In this document: one piece after another, positions 29,101-35,641 of the stretch
How positions within the stretch are numbered: position 1 is the stretch's first letter
Layout of the letters: each line of letters begins with the position of its first letter
Assembly: GCA_046051225.1 (NCBI GenBank)
Contig: JBJOOR010000002.1
Span: 1-64,000, forward strand
Source of the DNA: CAIODY01 sp046051225
Lineage (GTDB): Bacteria > Bacteroidota > Bacteroidia > Chitinophagales > CAIODY01
DNA length: 64,000 bases
Reading direction: 5' to 3'
The notes under the pieces: model-generated
Databases searched by the model: none
Seen by the model: the letters and a program-made list of their open reading frames with translations, nothing else
Told to the model about the DNA's origin: nothing
Program-made: the position numbers and the translations under genes

Positions 29101-32100
29101 CGAAGAAAAATTTCATACCATTATGGAAATAATCAAATGGTAAATGTTGTGCAATATTATATTGTTGTTGATAAGCAGAATCTAATCTGCTTAATGAAAA
29201 ATCATATACAAATTCTTTTGTTTTATTATCTCTAAAATCTCTTGTAGAATCATAGTATAAAAGTATCGGTGTGATAGAATCAATCTTACTTGGTGAAGCT
29301 GAATAAGTTTGAAATGGATATAGTGTTTGATGAAAGGCATTAAAGCCTGAATGATAAGCCGCATTTGGATTTGTTTGAACCACATCGCCGTCTTGAATCC
29401 AAACCATTAAAGCAGGAATACTTTTTGAAATTGAAAAAGGTTGTGTCGCATTTTTACTTTCAAAAAGACCAATACTATCAGAAGTTTTTACTCGAATATA
29501 ACCTAATGAAAAGCCTCTTTCATTGGCGTAAGTTGAACTAGAAGGTAATCCTAATTTTACTGCTGTTGGATAATAATTTGATGAAATAGCATCATCAAAA
29601 TGTGCAATTGATTTATGTCGTATTCTGAAAATATCATGATACATTAAATAGTTATTATCAATATAACCAGTTCCATTAGATAGGATGGGATTGAATTTTA
29701 CTTGGTCGAATATTATTCTTCGTAATGGGTTATCTGCAATGCCATTATTATCATTGTCTTCAAATCCAAAATTGATTCTGCTTCCTCTTGCATTAATCGT
29801 GTAAAGCCCTGCAATATTACAACCAGGGCATTGCACTACAATTCCATTGCCTCCATTAAAAATACAATACCTGTTATTTGGAATAGTACATTTGTTTGTA
29901 CCAACTCCAATGGTATCGCCACCACATATTTCATTTGGAATATGATAAATAGAAATATTAACTGGTGTTTTACTTCCTCCTTTTTGCGAAGCGGTATCAA
30001 TATATCCTGTACTGATGTATGGTGTATTAGTACAAGCACATTTAGCACAAGCAGGTTGTACATCAACTTCAACATAAAATCTATTAAGCCACTTAACATT
30101 AAAGCCTGTTGGAAAATCAAACCATGCCCAAATTTCATCTGTTATTCCATTTAAAGCAGTTGGTCTTCCTGCACTATCATAGTGATTATAACCATTGATT
30201 CCTGTGTTTTTATAGCCTATACAATTAGGCGAAACTTGAACATAGGAAGGTGTAATTGTGTGGCTTGTATCTCGGTAAAATCTAACGTATTTTCTTAAAT
30301 GATTTTTCTCGTACCATGCACTTGAATCAGGTCTGTTGCAGGGAACATTTTTATTGTATAAATCTCCTTTCCAAACATTTAACAATGCTCCAATTTCTAA
30401 TTTTACTGCAACCGATTGTTGTTGTGAATTTGTATTAGATGGTAGTAATAATTTGCTTACAAAACTTGGAACATTAAACTTCAACCTATCTGATGGAGCT
30501 GCGCTATAATCGTCATCACTCAGCCCAATAATTTGTGTAACACCTGAACCGAAAATATGCTCTGAAATGGTATTACTTGCACCTGTAATTGTTATTACTT
30601 GGTGTGTTTGGTTATTGTTAGTCCAATCTTCACTGCCAATACATGCTAACTCTTGCTCACAACTATCATAATAATTAATTCTTGCTTGCCATTGGTCTAA
30701 ATTAATATCTGTACATGATTTAGGTAATTGATGGAAACCTTCCCAAACTAAAACAATTGCTTCATTCGGTTTCAAACCCAATTTCCCAATTGCATCAAAT
30801 AAACTATCAATGCTGTAATAACTTCCCAATCGAGTAGATGAATAGAATGGTGATGCAGGAATAATGGTTTCAGAATGGCTTACACTACAATTTGAAATGC
30901 TTGTAAATGAGCTACTGTAAAAGCTTTGAATAGCAAGACTATTAGGTGCTGCAATGCTATTAAAATTACCTGCTGTAAAACTAATTTTGCCTATTCTAAC
31001 ATTATTTAACAATGTGTTTTTGTCAATCAAATAATGAGTAGAAGTAGCTGCTGTATTTCTAACAGCTAATTCAATTTTTACATTTGTAGCAGTGCCAACA
31101 CCTGTATTGCCAACTATCATAAAATATGAATTTTTGTTGGCGTTGAATTGACTACTCAATGTGTCTTGATTGTTATAGCAAAGATTTCTATTGATATATC
31201 CACTTCTGAAACTAAGGTGTGGGCTTCTATTATCAAATTTAATTGCAGAGCATTGATTAGTTGCTTTTGTATTGGTAAAGCAAGTACTTATGGTATCGCC
31301 ACCATTAGCTATATAAGCGCAATTAATCGCAGTTTCGTAATTGGTATAAGTTGATACGCCACAAACATTTATATTAACTTTTTGAGTAACATTTTTAGGG
31401 TATATTTCACACTCTTCCCAAAACAATAAAGATTCATTTGGAGCTAATTTTCTCTTCCCTATTGCAGCGAATAAAATATCGCCAGTAATTTTTAAAGTAT
31501 CATAATTGTCATACAGATTGGAAGTGCTGTTATGTAATACAAATGTTGAAGGAGTGGTAAGATTTGGAGAAAAAGAACTAATGGGATTAGCATTGTTGAC
31601 CATTGAATTGGCGGCAATCCGTTTATAGCCTGTGCTTGTTTTAATATGAATCGCTTTTATTGCATATTGTAAATATTTATCCTTGCTTTCATTGACATGA
31701 AGAAATGTAAGTGGATTAGTTAAATCTAAAGTATCTGCCAAACTTGAATTTTGTAGTTGTATAAATTTATAAAATCTTTTTTTCGGTGCTAAATATTCAT
31801 AATATCTATTACCACAAGTACTATTAATACAATTACTACATAATAAAGAATCTGCTATTGTAAAGTTATTGATGTCTGTTTTATAATCTGTAAACACACT
31901 TACTTTTGGAAATGATAAAGAAATATTTGGTTTAAACTGTGCTGAAAATAAATTTGAATTACTGGTTGAACCACTTTTTAAATTTAGTGTAAAATTAAAT
32001 GCTGTTTGCATGGGCATGGGTGGATTGGGAACAGGTACACCTGATGCAAATGAGTTAAATTGTCTTTGCAATAAACCGCAAATGGGTCTTAGTTTAACAT

Positions 32101-32494
32101 TTAATTCTATGGAATCTCCTTGCGCCAATCCACTTGGTACTGCTATTTGATAATAATGTGAAGTTGAAGTTCCTCTTATTCCAAACGAAAGATTTGTTGA
32201 CGGAAATTTTTTTGCAGAAGCTAAAGTGCTATCTCCAAAACTTAGGTCTGTAAAGTCCGTTCCGAAATCTGTATAAACAATGATAGGACTTGGCAATGTA
32301 GATGCAGAATTATTCACTACATGAATACTTAATACATCACCATTACAAATGCTAAATTTTATAGCAGGGTTAGAAGAAATCCTGATGACTTGCGCCTTTG
32401 CATGTAGGCTATAAATTAGGAATGAAAAAACTAAAAGTAAAAATAATAAAGAGGACTTTGAAATGAATTTTTCGTGTGTAGATTTTTTTACCAT
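20120..32494 (-). CDS. Giant T9SS-secreted protein with PKD domains (4124 aa)
   Basis: At 4124 residues this is the largest gene in the window. A signal peptide with hydrophobic core SLLFLLLVFSFLIYSLHA ends near residue 34 (AKAQ). The body is Ser/Thr/Asn rich with many cysteines and Ig-like beta domains. PKD-type domains are seen near residues 2338 (WNFGDGTT), 2881 (WNFGDGSP) and 3253 (WSFDDQ). Three related blocks of about 110 residues start near 3685, 3798 and 3908, each with C-x-G-x-D-x-x-GN-P/I-x-Y. The end is a type A T9SS sorting domain (KIVPNPNEGKPVIYY ... MEVIKR). Such proteins are usually surface adhesins or gliding/attachment factors; that role is inference. No frameshift or stop interrupts the frame. 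Confidence 0.9.
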   Translation of the reverse strand: MVKKSTHEKFISKSSLLFLLLVFSFLIYSLHAKAQVIRISSNPAIKFSICNGDVLSIHVVNNSASTLPSPIIVYTDFGTDFTDLSFGDSTLASAKKFPSTNLSFGIRGTSTSHYYQIAVPSGLAQGDSIELNVKLRPICGLLQRQFNSFASGVPVPNPPMPMQTAFNFTLNLKSGSTSNSNLFSAQFKPNISLSFPKVSVFTDYKTDINNFTIADSLLCSNCINSTCGNRYYEYLAPKKRFYKFIQLQNSSLADTLDLTNPLTFLHVNESKDKYLQYAIKAIHIKTSTGYKRIAANSMVNNANPISSFSPNLTTPSTFVLHNSTSNLYDNYDTLKITGDILFAAIGKRKLAPNESLLFWEECEIYPKNVTQKVNINVCGVSTYTNYETAINCAYIANGGDTISTCFTNTKATNQCSAIKFDNRSPHLSFRSGYINRNLCYNNQDTLSSQFNANKNSYFMIVGNTGVGTATNVKIELAVRNTAATSTHYLIDKNTLLNNVRIGKISFTAGNFNSIAAPNSLAIQSFYSSSFTSISNCSVSHSETIIPASPFYSSTRLGSYYSIDSLFDAIGKLGLKPNEAIVLVWEGFHQLPKSCTDINLDQWQARINYYDSCEQELACIGSEDWTNNNQTHQVITITGASNTISEHIFGSGVTQIIGLSDDDYSAAPSDRLKFNVPSFVSKLLLPSNTNSQQQSVAVKLEIGALLNVWKGDLYNKNVPCNRPDSSAWYEKNHLRKYVRFYRDTSHTITPSYVQVSPNCIGYKNTGINGYNHYDSAGRPTALNGITDEIWAWFDFPTGFNVKWLNRFYVEVDVQPACAKCACTNTPYISTGYIDTASQKGGSKTPVNISIYHIPNEICGGDTIGVGTNKCTIPNNRYCIFNGGNGIVVQCPGCNIAGLYTINARGSRINFGFEDNDNNGIADNPLRRIIFDQVKFNPILSNGTGYIDNNYLMYHDIFRIRHKSIAHFDDAISSNYYPTAVKLGLPSSSTYANERGFSLGYIRVKTSDSIGLFESKNATQPFSISKSIPALMVWIQDGDVVQTNPNAAYHSGFNAFHQTLYPFQTYSASPSKIDSITPILLYYDSTRDFRDNKTKEFVYDFSLSRLDSAYQQQYNIAQHLPFDYFHNGMKFFFDVTYILSANDGLQAGKLNETNIITRAYFTLSRETKSNAIQFFDMQDAQDTIAYNHAHKSAFIATPALLDSLCPMPQSPYNITVNSVPKNSCDSVRWWCVKGEADFTKIGFDFAPATFEDPDYINTYSMGFCGFVTETVNDGAKRHFLLGQSKANSFSSVTKFSNEYRNWSKAKRFEITGLPKGSTISLSRTNSSNYIALQTPNSVIQANANHTWILDFNNLYGRSTYYPSNPQDSIFLGDDNVENYYSMQVNFNHCSDSTYTMKIKEIDDFNICDYNLNVGAGMLNNFTPTINNNFNNGFGIPLSQNYQNCANERGFEQSITFKAIDTLGLTASSIPAYLNNGSVTWNVKVKQNFAIGTNPWVTMKFPNSWGATNTTITNLTLNGLPFNIAPTGTVNGVSVPKNLGNNTWLFLLPSNLSNPKNQIGIFRTDSNNLFITASYNCAYAPNDSDIVLFNTGIFCDTSVFDTLSSVTSLFASSCERIPYPLILKSLKPNIAAYEDTSQYQNAGLCSDFNMKFVIKNEGNICLKNIRLKVNLPASNNYTLVPAINNIIPVGKNAVIKYGSQQHFIQLTNGVVSLLPIFSTCCNDSSSLPATFLNSCVMPDSCTIEFGIHADCNLTYAPIIDSIWGDGTCGSYKFSQIRNFSSYPVLQNPTHVINAIQPFFGFNNPLNNTCSLQDSMPIYLNNVNNLFSTFNAYNRLLIHVPKGFKIIAAAYSNSSLPLDTLQNSDVCTSTAQNVFGTQHQVSVINLSGLNNQLISFSNPIMLHYVLDSSIACLDTIEAVMVTKQLFVCSATGGSCDGCVPQTQVTKTDVRLKPLIPNITDNTLPCTSKGILIATNTCNYTTWLVNGSVYTSTNDTLLLTNSGTYQIAAMGTLFPHGACQSDTSSFVNTNITDKVVFTSANTQIPCNLTPSGQIRFTITSGISPFAFSVNSSTYTPTGTSLILKNLQSGTYYTQLTDSNNCVSNDTIILPTSAICGNRNICVGSTNTYFVTNNLATSYQWTYANATLISNSPQQTLNIVWNKIGIDTLIVVGTDNTGQIVLTDTALITVVAKPNPTPTLLGGWNTCYNVTPEYNSLGSIIGYDTCFQFCVHNSISFTTPLVSNHVYIWSGTNCNFLSGDSTNTTTILFNSLGAGIINVTETDTLTGCTKTTAICFYIIDQPHAIASCINYPIISGIINVCNQVQLNFADTSSPSTSIINRKWNFGDGTTIINTTNTNISHTYTTGGTYHLTLVVENACHCTDTFKVTVIVNAQSGIPVLCATTVCYADTSTYYANTNSCTTYNWSVSNGTIISGAGTSSIKVVWNGSIYQPLGQVSLSVPSCSTYCSLPTNVTVPIVTPATTVNCPLNMCKNEKVLISVPVVQGNNYSWSTQTPSDVQLLGNPNNHQIWIKAIGNVGATIHLRVSYNNCTMGCSGYKDTTIRIKGAFAVTCLNNNNCKKICSGDSAKFTTDQLTTNSSAMFNWYYTVANSSAIISTVSNTNKASFYFAPVTVMTIYRMYAHAVSTTAFCNSNDPYIEVTVYPLPPKPLLNNILRANCACPSSTIVLTGQPLFNHYFEWSTTNTSANPISSIGNTFSTFMPSSPLPPYTFSVKQVMTDEPHCKSDTLQFSIKKCTAPTLVVTGKNTVCANDISTYLAPIGFDNYSWKIRDNGHGSILAGQGTNQITIQWNSPPVNTSYNAIIDLTTRFCNTSAPNPFSIPVTVMSAMPITLTSNVATICTNNTITFSVNPTVSSASCPLTAPFVWNFGDGSPTVTTNVNKATHTYTTQGTYSVTVAIQNLSSTHILQQATLPITVHLKPEVYMIDLGGGSVCPNPTYNLQGTVTNFGLFTAPNFTYSFFLNGNALSTVPNTLFSSTTAIINGTSGSNKYEIHVKDNNGGCVGISNNNINNCGTGGGASNCQLTLADTLVVTSISCDGSVTFGGVVKTPPYAVTKYTIKTGEPNGDYVVNVAVSANTNYLIPSITHRYKSVGKYPVSIVFDCVGGCSASSNQYVVVPIVADFKVNTICNTSNVKQVNLINLSSALHQPATYTWAGAITSNIANPSPSIIPVGSYTQWLSVLDNSSPQHGCTVGKNFNVSAMPTATIIDSPWVNQCELTPLLFKANTTSKVLGWEWSFDDQLVGVVPHIFYSNLKNPWEAFQYRNGGIVSRYGLVEISLKIVDTMLCSFSTPAIGSSTVWKDTTKRNTMPNILSNGINFTTNPISINCINIGDTIALQVQPKSTLPFSLLNPPFHFTWHNGLPSFNSTSYNASTIIHQSGNYWISVIDGNGCYAASSGSISPQFILTPPINLQGKSSVCAGEAVDYSFDMGNSYTYGWSLYTKANTSILSGTSGSIAIPKNMLLSAQSPYHIIAHMQHTNGTTCGINDTFNIIVNAPPVASIPSINPSSYCIHNGQNVTLTANATGGHAPYTYYWMNGVWGMGLSQLSINQGGQYGFHVVDSLGCSSSVAYANIKPAPDFSGLITGCLNLCDTDKVCGAIDINYPNSNWLYNGMPVNNNLVGSNNALHPALSGFYQQVMCNNTGTCCDTSAIVDIQVSACSQCCAADIITIDSTFCVGQDNAGNIVYQCRINIVHNCPTPATIQTQSTNGNISLGTYTILSGNNTIYGTITAPASQGQFCCVISTVGSFDTCVFDMPCVTLTNTCNVSAPCNMSIIFHGEKCYGIDRNGNPMYVIWGDVVNANSVSVNYTINTTEGILSSNTGTVSAGSNQSFYVVFTDTLSYTGFMCLYLDAIDPVTNQPCSNVTCFALNSSANCIQTNGCIFDAFIEGFTCIGYDALGNPQYQINLWYNSPFGYTNPSIQLSIVNTNGFITLPTPNAVHAGINSVPFIFTNTSNNPHQCFKIIVTDMASGGISCMADTLNPNLCVDLPVCPQYRLTHTKPHQATKPLQAIGDKNTDCMVKIVPNPNEGKPVIYYKIALNDEQQVVINNSDLQIAIIQSSTGKIVYQKLLDNAAGIIYFVNEQVLAEGHYTVILRHKQNVWCETKMEVIKR

Positions 32495-32606
32495 AAGAAA
32501 GTAGTTGTTAGGTTTTACTCCTTCAAAGGAATGAAGTGGAGTTGTGGTTGTTGATTTTAATTATAAATAGAATGGAAGTAATAAAAAGAGGCGTAATCCT
32601 TTTACA

Positions 32607-32749
32607 ACTAATCAGCAACAGGAAGCCCGACCAAGAGCTTGCAAAAAACTGAAATAGAATATAATAGAATACGCCCCAGAGGGGCGTACACATAATCTAT
32701 TCTGTTTTTGCATAATACTTGGTCGGTTTCCTGCACAGAAAAATTAGTA
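32607..32749. repeat. 143-base imperfect palindrome, MITE- or REP-like
   Basis: Outer arms match as reverse complements with gaps (ACTAAT...CAGGAA...CCGACCAAG on the left, CTTGGTCGG..TTCCTG...ATTAGT on the right), inner arms carry GCAAAAA and its complement, and the centre is a perfect hairpin CGCCCC-AGA-GGGGCG (32672-32686). Confidence 0.7.
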
Positions 32750-32967
32750 ACGCTTTCCGTAAATTACTTATACAAAAGATTTGACAACATTCAAGTTGCT
32801 ACATCTTTTGTTTGCTGCCTCCAAATTCTTTAAAATTTGGTTCAGCTAAAGAACATTATTTTGTTTTCTATTTAGTGGTTATTGCAATCTTCCTACTCCA
32901 TCTCTTCATTTTTAAATGGTTGATGTTGTGGCTGCAATATTAAACAATAATTTTTTACTGCGCTACC

Positions 32968-32996
32968 GTGTTTTCACGGGGGTGAAAACACCCCCT
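32968..32996. repeat. Overlapping hairpins in the intergenic region
   Basis: GTGTTTTCAC (32968-32977) and GTGAAAACAC (32982-32991) are perfect inverted copies. The inner GGGGGTG-AAAA-CACCCCC can form a competing stem, so two mutually exclusive structures are possible. Confidence 0.6.
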
Positions 32997-33182
32997 CCGT
33001 TTTTCAAACAATTAAACTATTTTTTCGTTGGTAAAGATGAATGAAAAAAGTAGTCCTGTCAATACCCATATATAGGGATGCCCCTGCATATTTTTTTTAC
33101 TTTTTTTCATTGCAACAATTTAATTCATTTGCATTTTTCTTTTACTATTCTTCAACAAAAGTAGAATGCTATTCAGAACTTC

Positions 33183-33260
33183 ACAATACCTAACAGTCGG
33201 TATTTTTTCATGTTTAAGGAGATTGAAATTGAGTTATAAATACCGATTGGTAGGTATTGT
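33183..33260. repeat. 23-base inverted repeat near the element's probable left side
   Basis: Left arm 33183-33205 and right arm 33238-33260 are reverse complements with three mismatches, separated by 32 bases. Each arm contains ACAATACCTA and CGGTATTT or their complements. It might be an element end, an origin of transfer or a protein-binding site. Confidence 0.65.
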
Positions 33261-33286
33261 ACAATCGTAAATTTATAGTATATCAT

Positions 33287-33315
33287 TGACGTAAATAATA
33301 CAATCATTTACGTCA
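33287..33315. promoter_or_regulatory. Inverted TGACGTAAAT pair
   Basis: TGACGTAAAT (33287-33296) and its perfect reverse complement (33306-33315) are separated by nine bases. Same motif family as the ACGTCAAT sites found through the element. Confidence 0.55.
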
Positions 33316-33468
33316 TCATCTGCTTTTGTTTAAAAAAAAATGGAAGTGGAATTTTTATGTAGAATCAGGAAAAATCAATTTTTGTTTAGCCTTTTCTGCT
33401 AAAAGTTACCAAGCAGTTTTTTTACTCCTCTCATTTTTGTAAAAAATAATATAAATCGAAATAGAGCA

Positions 33469-33551
33469 ATGGAAAAAGATGCCTAAAGATGGAAAAAGAT
33501 GTACAATGTTCTACCTAATTCTACCATAAAATGCAAAGGTGGAAAAAGTTG
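33469..33551 (+). repeat. Direct repeats of GGAAAAAGATG (iteron-like)
   Basis: ATGGAAAAAGATG occurs at 33469-33481 and 33489-33501, 20 bases apart, and the variant GTGGAAAAAGTTG at 33539-33551. Confidence 0.55.
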
Positions 33552-33575
33552 GTAACCCATGTCAAACACTCATCA

Positions 33576-33600
33576 TAGCTTTGTTGCGTCAATTATGACG
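33576..33600 (+). promoter_or_regulatory. TAnnTTTG element with a palindrome at the expected transcription start
   Basis: TAGCTTTG (33576-33583) fits the Bacteroidota -7 box. Just behind it CGTCA-ATTA-TGACG (33587-33600) is a perfect inverted repeat, placed where a repressor would block initiation. No good -33 TTTG was found. Confidence 0.4.
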
Positions 33601-33668
33601 TAAATAAAATGAAGCAAGAATTTGCGTCAACTATTTTTCACAAAACAACTTTTTATAACAAAAAAAAA

Positions 33669-33700
33669 CATACCCAATCGAATAGAATTCATACCCAATC
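33669..33700 (+). repeat. Paired CATACCCAATC direct repeat, 21-base spacing
   Basis: Identical 11-mers lie at 33669-33679 and 33690-33700, start to start 21 bases, about two helical turns, so both face the same side of the DNA. Confidence 0.55.
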
Positions 33701-33839
33701 AAAGTTTGTTTGGCAGATTCGTGGCAAACCAATCCAAATCGCCGAACCATGTTAAACCCTTATCAGACCTTTGTAAAAGCAAATAACAAATCATAACAAT
33801 TACGTCAATTAACGCAACATCAACCAAGCATATACAACA

Positions 33840-34226
33840 ATGGAAAATCAAACAACAACATCAGAAAAAACAGAAGAAAAACAAGCAGAAGAAACGAATA
33901 CCTCTACCTCCAAATTTAATTGGGGAGCAATGGCATTAGCTGCATTAGCAGGCGGAGCATTAGGCTATTTATTAAGTAGTCAATCGTCAAAACAAGAAAC
34001 AGCAGTAAATGACGACTTAGAAATTGACGATAGTGATAGAGTAGAAAGATGGCAATTACAAAAACAAAAACACGAAAAGAAAATGAAAGAAGAAAAAAGT
34101 ATCGCAGCAGAAAAACAAAATCAAGAAATAAATCATCCATTGTACCAAGAAAAATTAAATAAAAAAACTAAAAAGAAAATAGCAGCACCACAAAAAAAAT
34201 CAAGCACCTACATTCAAATCAAATAA
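33840..34226 (+). CDS. Small single-span membrane protein of the integrated element
   Basis: A 128-residue protein with an acidic Thr/Glu-rich start (1-25), one short hydrophobic Gly/Ala-rich segment (about 30-50, WGAMALAALAGGALGYLL) and a strongly charged, Lys/Glu-rich and probably coiled-coil C-terminus. I recognise no family. It is the first gene of a co-directional series leading to the recombinase and has only 11 bases to the next gene. Confidence 0.65.
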   Translation: MENQTTTSEKTEEKQAEETNTSTSKFNWGAMALAALAGGALGYLLSSQSSKQETAVNDDLEIDDSDRVERWQLQKQKHEKKMKEEKSIAAEKQNQEINHPLYQEKLNKKTKKKIAAPQKKSSTYIQIK

Positions 34227-34237
34227 AAAAAAATAAC

Positions 34238-34486
34238 ATGAATCATTACATGAAAACAAAAACAGTAGAAGTTCCCATTGACTTATTAATGGAAGTAGCA
34301 GAGCAGTTAGACGCTCATCAAATGACAGCCACACTTGGAAAAGTAGGCAACGAAATCGGCACTATTCAATTGACGATAACCTATAACGGTCAAGACGAAA
34401 TACAAGTGCAATTGTTGGAAGATATACAACAAGAATGTATGGACTATGATGAAGCCATTCATTGCGTAATAAAACCTAAACCTTAA
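34238..34486 (+). CDS. Hypothetical element protein (82 aa)
   Basis: A small, acidic, mixed alpha/beta protein (VEVPIDLLMEVAEQLD, then two beta-like stretches GTIQLTITYNG and DEIQVQLLE). The N-terminal helix resembles that of the 69-residue gene at 35395, which also begins with a KTK.F/VAVP-type start, so the two may be related. No family is recognised. It lies four bases before the zinc-finger gene. Confidence 0.6.
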   Translation: MNHYMKTKTVEVPIDLLMEVAEQLDAHQMTATLGKVGNEIGTIQLTITYNGQDEIQVQLLEDIQQECMDYDEAIHCVIKPKP

Positions 34487-34490
34487 AAAA

Positions 34491-35330
34491 ATGAGTATGC
34501 AAAAACATTGTGAACATTGTGGAAAATTATTTGAAGCCGCTAGAGAAGGTAGAAAATATTGTAGCGATACCTGTAAGCAATATGCTTATATCGAAAGAAG
34601 TCAATATACAAAACCAGTCATTGACGGCAATCACGTCAATGACGTAAATAAATCAGTCAATAAAATTGAAGAGCAAAACAATCTCAAAGAGTTATTGAGT
34701 GATATAAAATCGTTGCTGATAAAGATGAATGAAAGAACAAACGAGCATTCTACATCAATTGATAAAACTATCGCATTTGCCAATAAATACGTCAATGACG
34801 TAGATAAAAATATACCCATCAATCACGTCAATTCTGAAAACGTCAATGACGATACATTGACGGAAGTAAAGAAAGAAACAGTTTTAGCCAAACGAATTTG
34901 GAAAAGTGAATTCATGAAAGATTTACGCCATGAATTATTTGTAAAAGGCAAAGGAGCAAAAATATTTTGGCAACATCATTTTCCTCAATGGGATGCAGAA
35001 ACATTAGACACAATTAGAGTGCATAATGAAGTATTGCAAGAACTATTAAGAGAGACTTTACAAGTACAATTTCAATCAGAAACTTCATGGGATGAACTGC
35101 AAGATTTGTATGAACAATACGAGCAGTTAAAGGAGGATAATGCTGTTGCAGAATTTCCTGAAGATTATCCTTATCACGAATTGATAGAAAGATTAATGAA
35201 CAAAATTGAAAAAGTATTTGTGCATCAACAATCAACACCCACCATCAAATTTTATTTTCATCCATCACTTCGTTTTGAGTTGATTAAAACCATTTGTGAA
35301 ATAGGATACGATTATAAAATAGCTAACTGA
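34491..35330 (+). CDS. Zinc-finger protein with repeated VNDV segments
   Basis: A 279-residue protein. A compact zinc finger at 7-30 (CEHCGKLF ... YCSDTCK, C-x2-C and C-x3-C) is like those of DNA-binding proteins in Bacteroidota mobile elements. Between about 45 and 125 it contains repeated NHVNDVN, YVNDVDK and HVNSENVNDD segments; at the DNA level these are ACGTCAATGACG sites, the same motif found in the element's non-coding DNA. The C-terminal half is helical (WKSEFMKDLRHELF, FWQHHFPQW) without recognised motif. A role in replication or control of the element is inference. Confidence 0.65.
   Translation: MSMQKHCEHCGKLFEAAREGRKYCSDTCKQYAYIERSQYTKPVIDGNHVNDVNKSVNKIEEQNNLKELLSDIKSLLIKMNERTNEHSTSIDKTIAFANKYVNDVDKNIPINHVNSENVNDDTLTEVKKETVLAKRIWKSEFMKDLRHELFVKGKGAKIFWQHHFPQWDAETLDTIRVHNEVLQELLRETLQVQFQSETSWDELQDLYEQYEQLKEDNAVAEFPEDYPYHELIERLMNKIEKVFVHQQSTPTIKFYFHPSLRFELIKTICEIGYDYKIAN
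34633..34852. repeat. Three ACGTCAATGACG sites inside a coding region
   Basis: Copies start at 34633, 34789 and 34840, with a half site (ACGTCAAT) at 34825. They encode the VNDV/VNDD repeats of the zinc-finger protein and match sites in the flanking non-coding DNA. Confidence 0.65.
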
Positions 35331-35394
35331 AAAAAAGTAAAACAAAACACGATAAAAACAGAACAATTTTTTTTAACAAAAACAAACAAGTAAA

Positions 35395-35604
35395 ATGAAA
35401 ACAAAACAATTTGCCGTACCGCAAGACCAAATCACAGCCTTTTGTGAAATCATCGAAGAGAATGAATTAGAAAATTCAATTGTTGGCACGAATGAAGATG
35501 ATGAAATAGTTATTGACGTTAATTATGAAAATGACGAACGAAGTGCTGTGATGGAATTGATTGAGTTAATCGAAGTAGATGAAGACAATGACGATGAAAA
35601 TTGA
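35395..35604 (+). CDS. Small acidic element protein (69 aa)
   Basis: A 69-residue, very acidic protein (about one third Asp/Glu) ending in EVDEDNDDEN. It has one helix (QDQITAFCEIIEENELE) and a short strand. Resembles the 82-residue protein at 34238 in its start and outline. Such acidic proteins in mobile elements can be DNA mimics, but nothing here proves it. Confidence 0.55.
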   Translation: MKTKQFAVPQDQITAFCEIIEENELENSIVGTNEDDEIVIDVNYENDERSAVMELIELIEVDEDNDDEN

Positions 35605-35629
35605 CGATTGAAATAATAGCCATTAAATG

Positions 35630-35641
35630 CGTCAATTGACG
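35630..35641. promoter_or_regulatory. Perfect palindrome CGTCAATTGACG
   Basis: A 12-base perfect palindrome in the gap between the 69-aa and 62-aa genes, with more half sites at about 35599 and 35674. It is the most symmetrical version of the element's recurring motif. Confidence 0.55.

Larger units (their letters stand above)
32495..33839. other. 1.3-kb non-coding region rich in inverted and direct repeats
   Basis: No convincing gene is present. It holds the leader of the giant gene on the left and the control region of an integrated element on the right. Seen inside: a 143-base imperfect palindrome (32607-32749), smaller hairpins (32772-32811, 32821-32840, 32968-32996), a 23-base inverted repeat (33183-33260), GGAAAAAGATG-type direct repeats (33469-33551), paired CATACCCAATC repeats (33669-33700) and several ACGTCAAT sites. 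The boundary between chromosome and element is not visible but may fall around 33.0-33.2 kb. Confidence 0.7.

Noticed and set aside
29836..30138. Opposite- and alternate-frame ORFs of 60-115 codons inside the giant T9SS gene
   Set aside because: Their composition is that of shadow frames, they have no motifs, and the main frame is clearly coding.
33183..33260. Reading the 23-base inverted repeat as a terminator
   Set aside because: The 32-base loop is too long and no T run follows on either strand.
32495..33839. Search for a gene in the long intergenic region
   Set aside because: Frames are short, AT-driven and without recognisable start or composition; repeats explain the sequence better.
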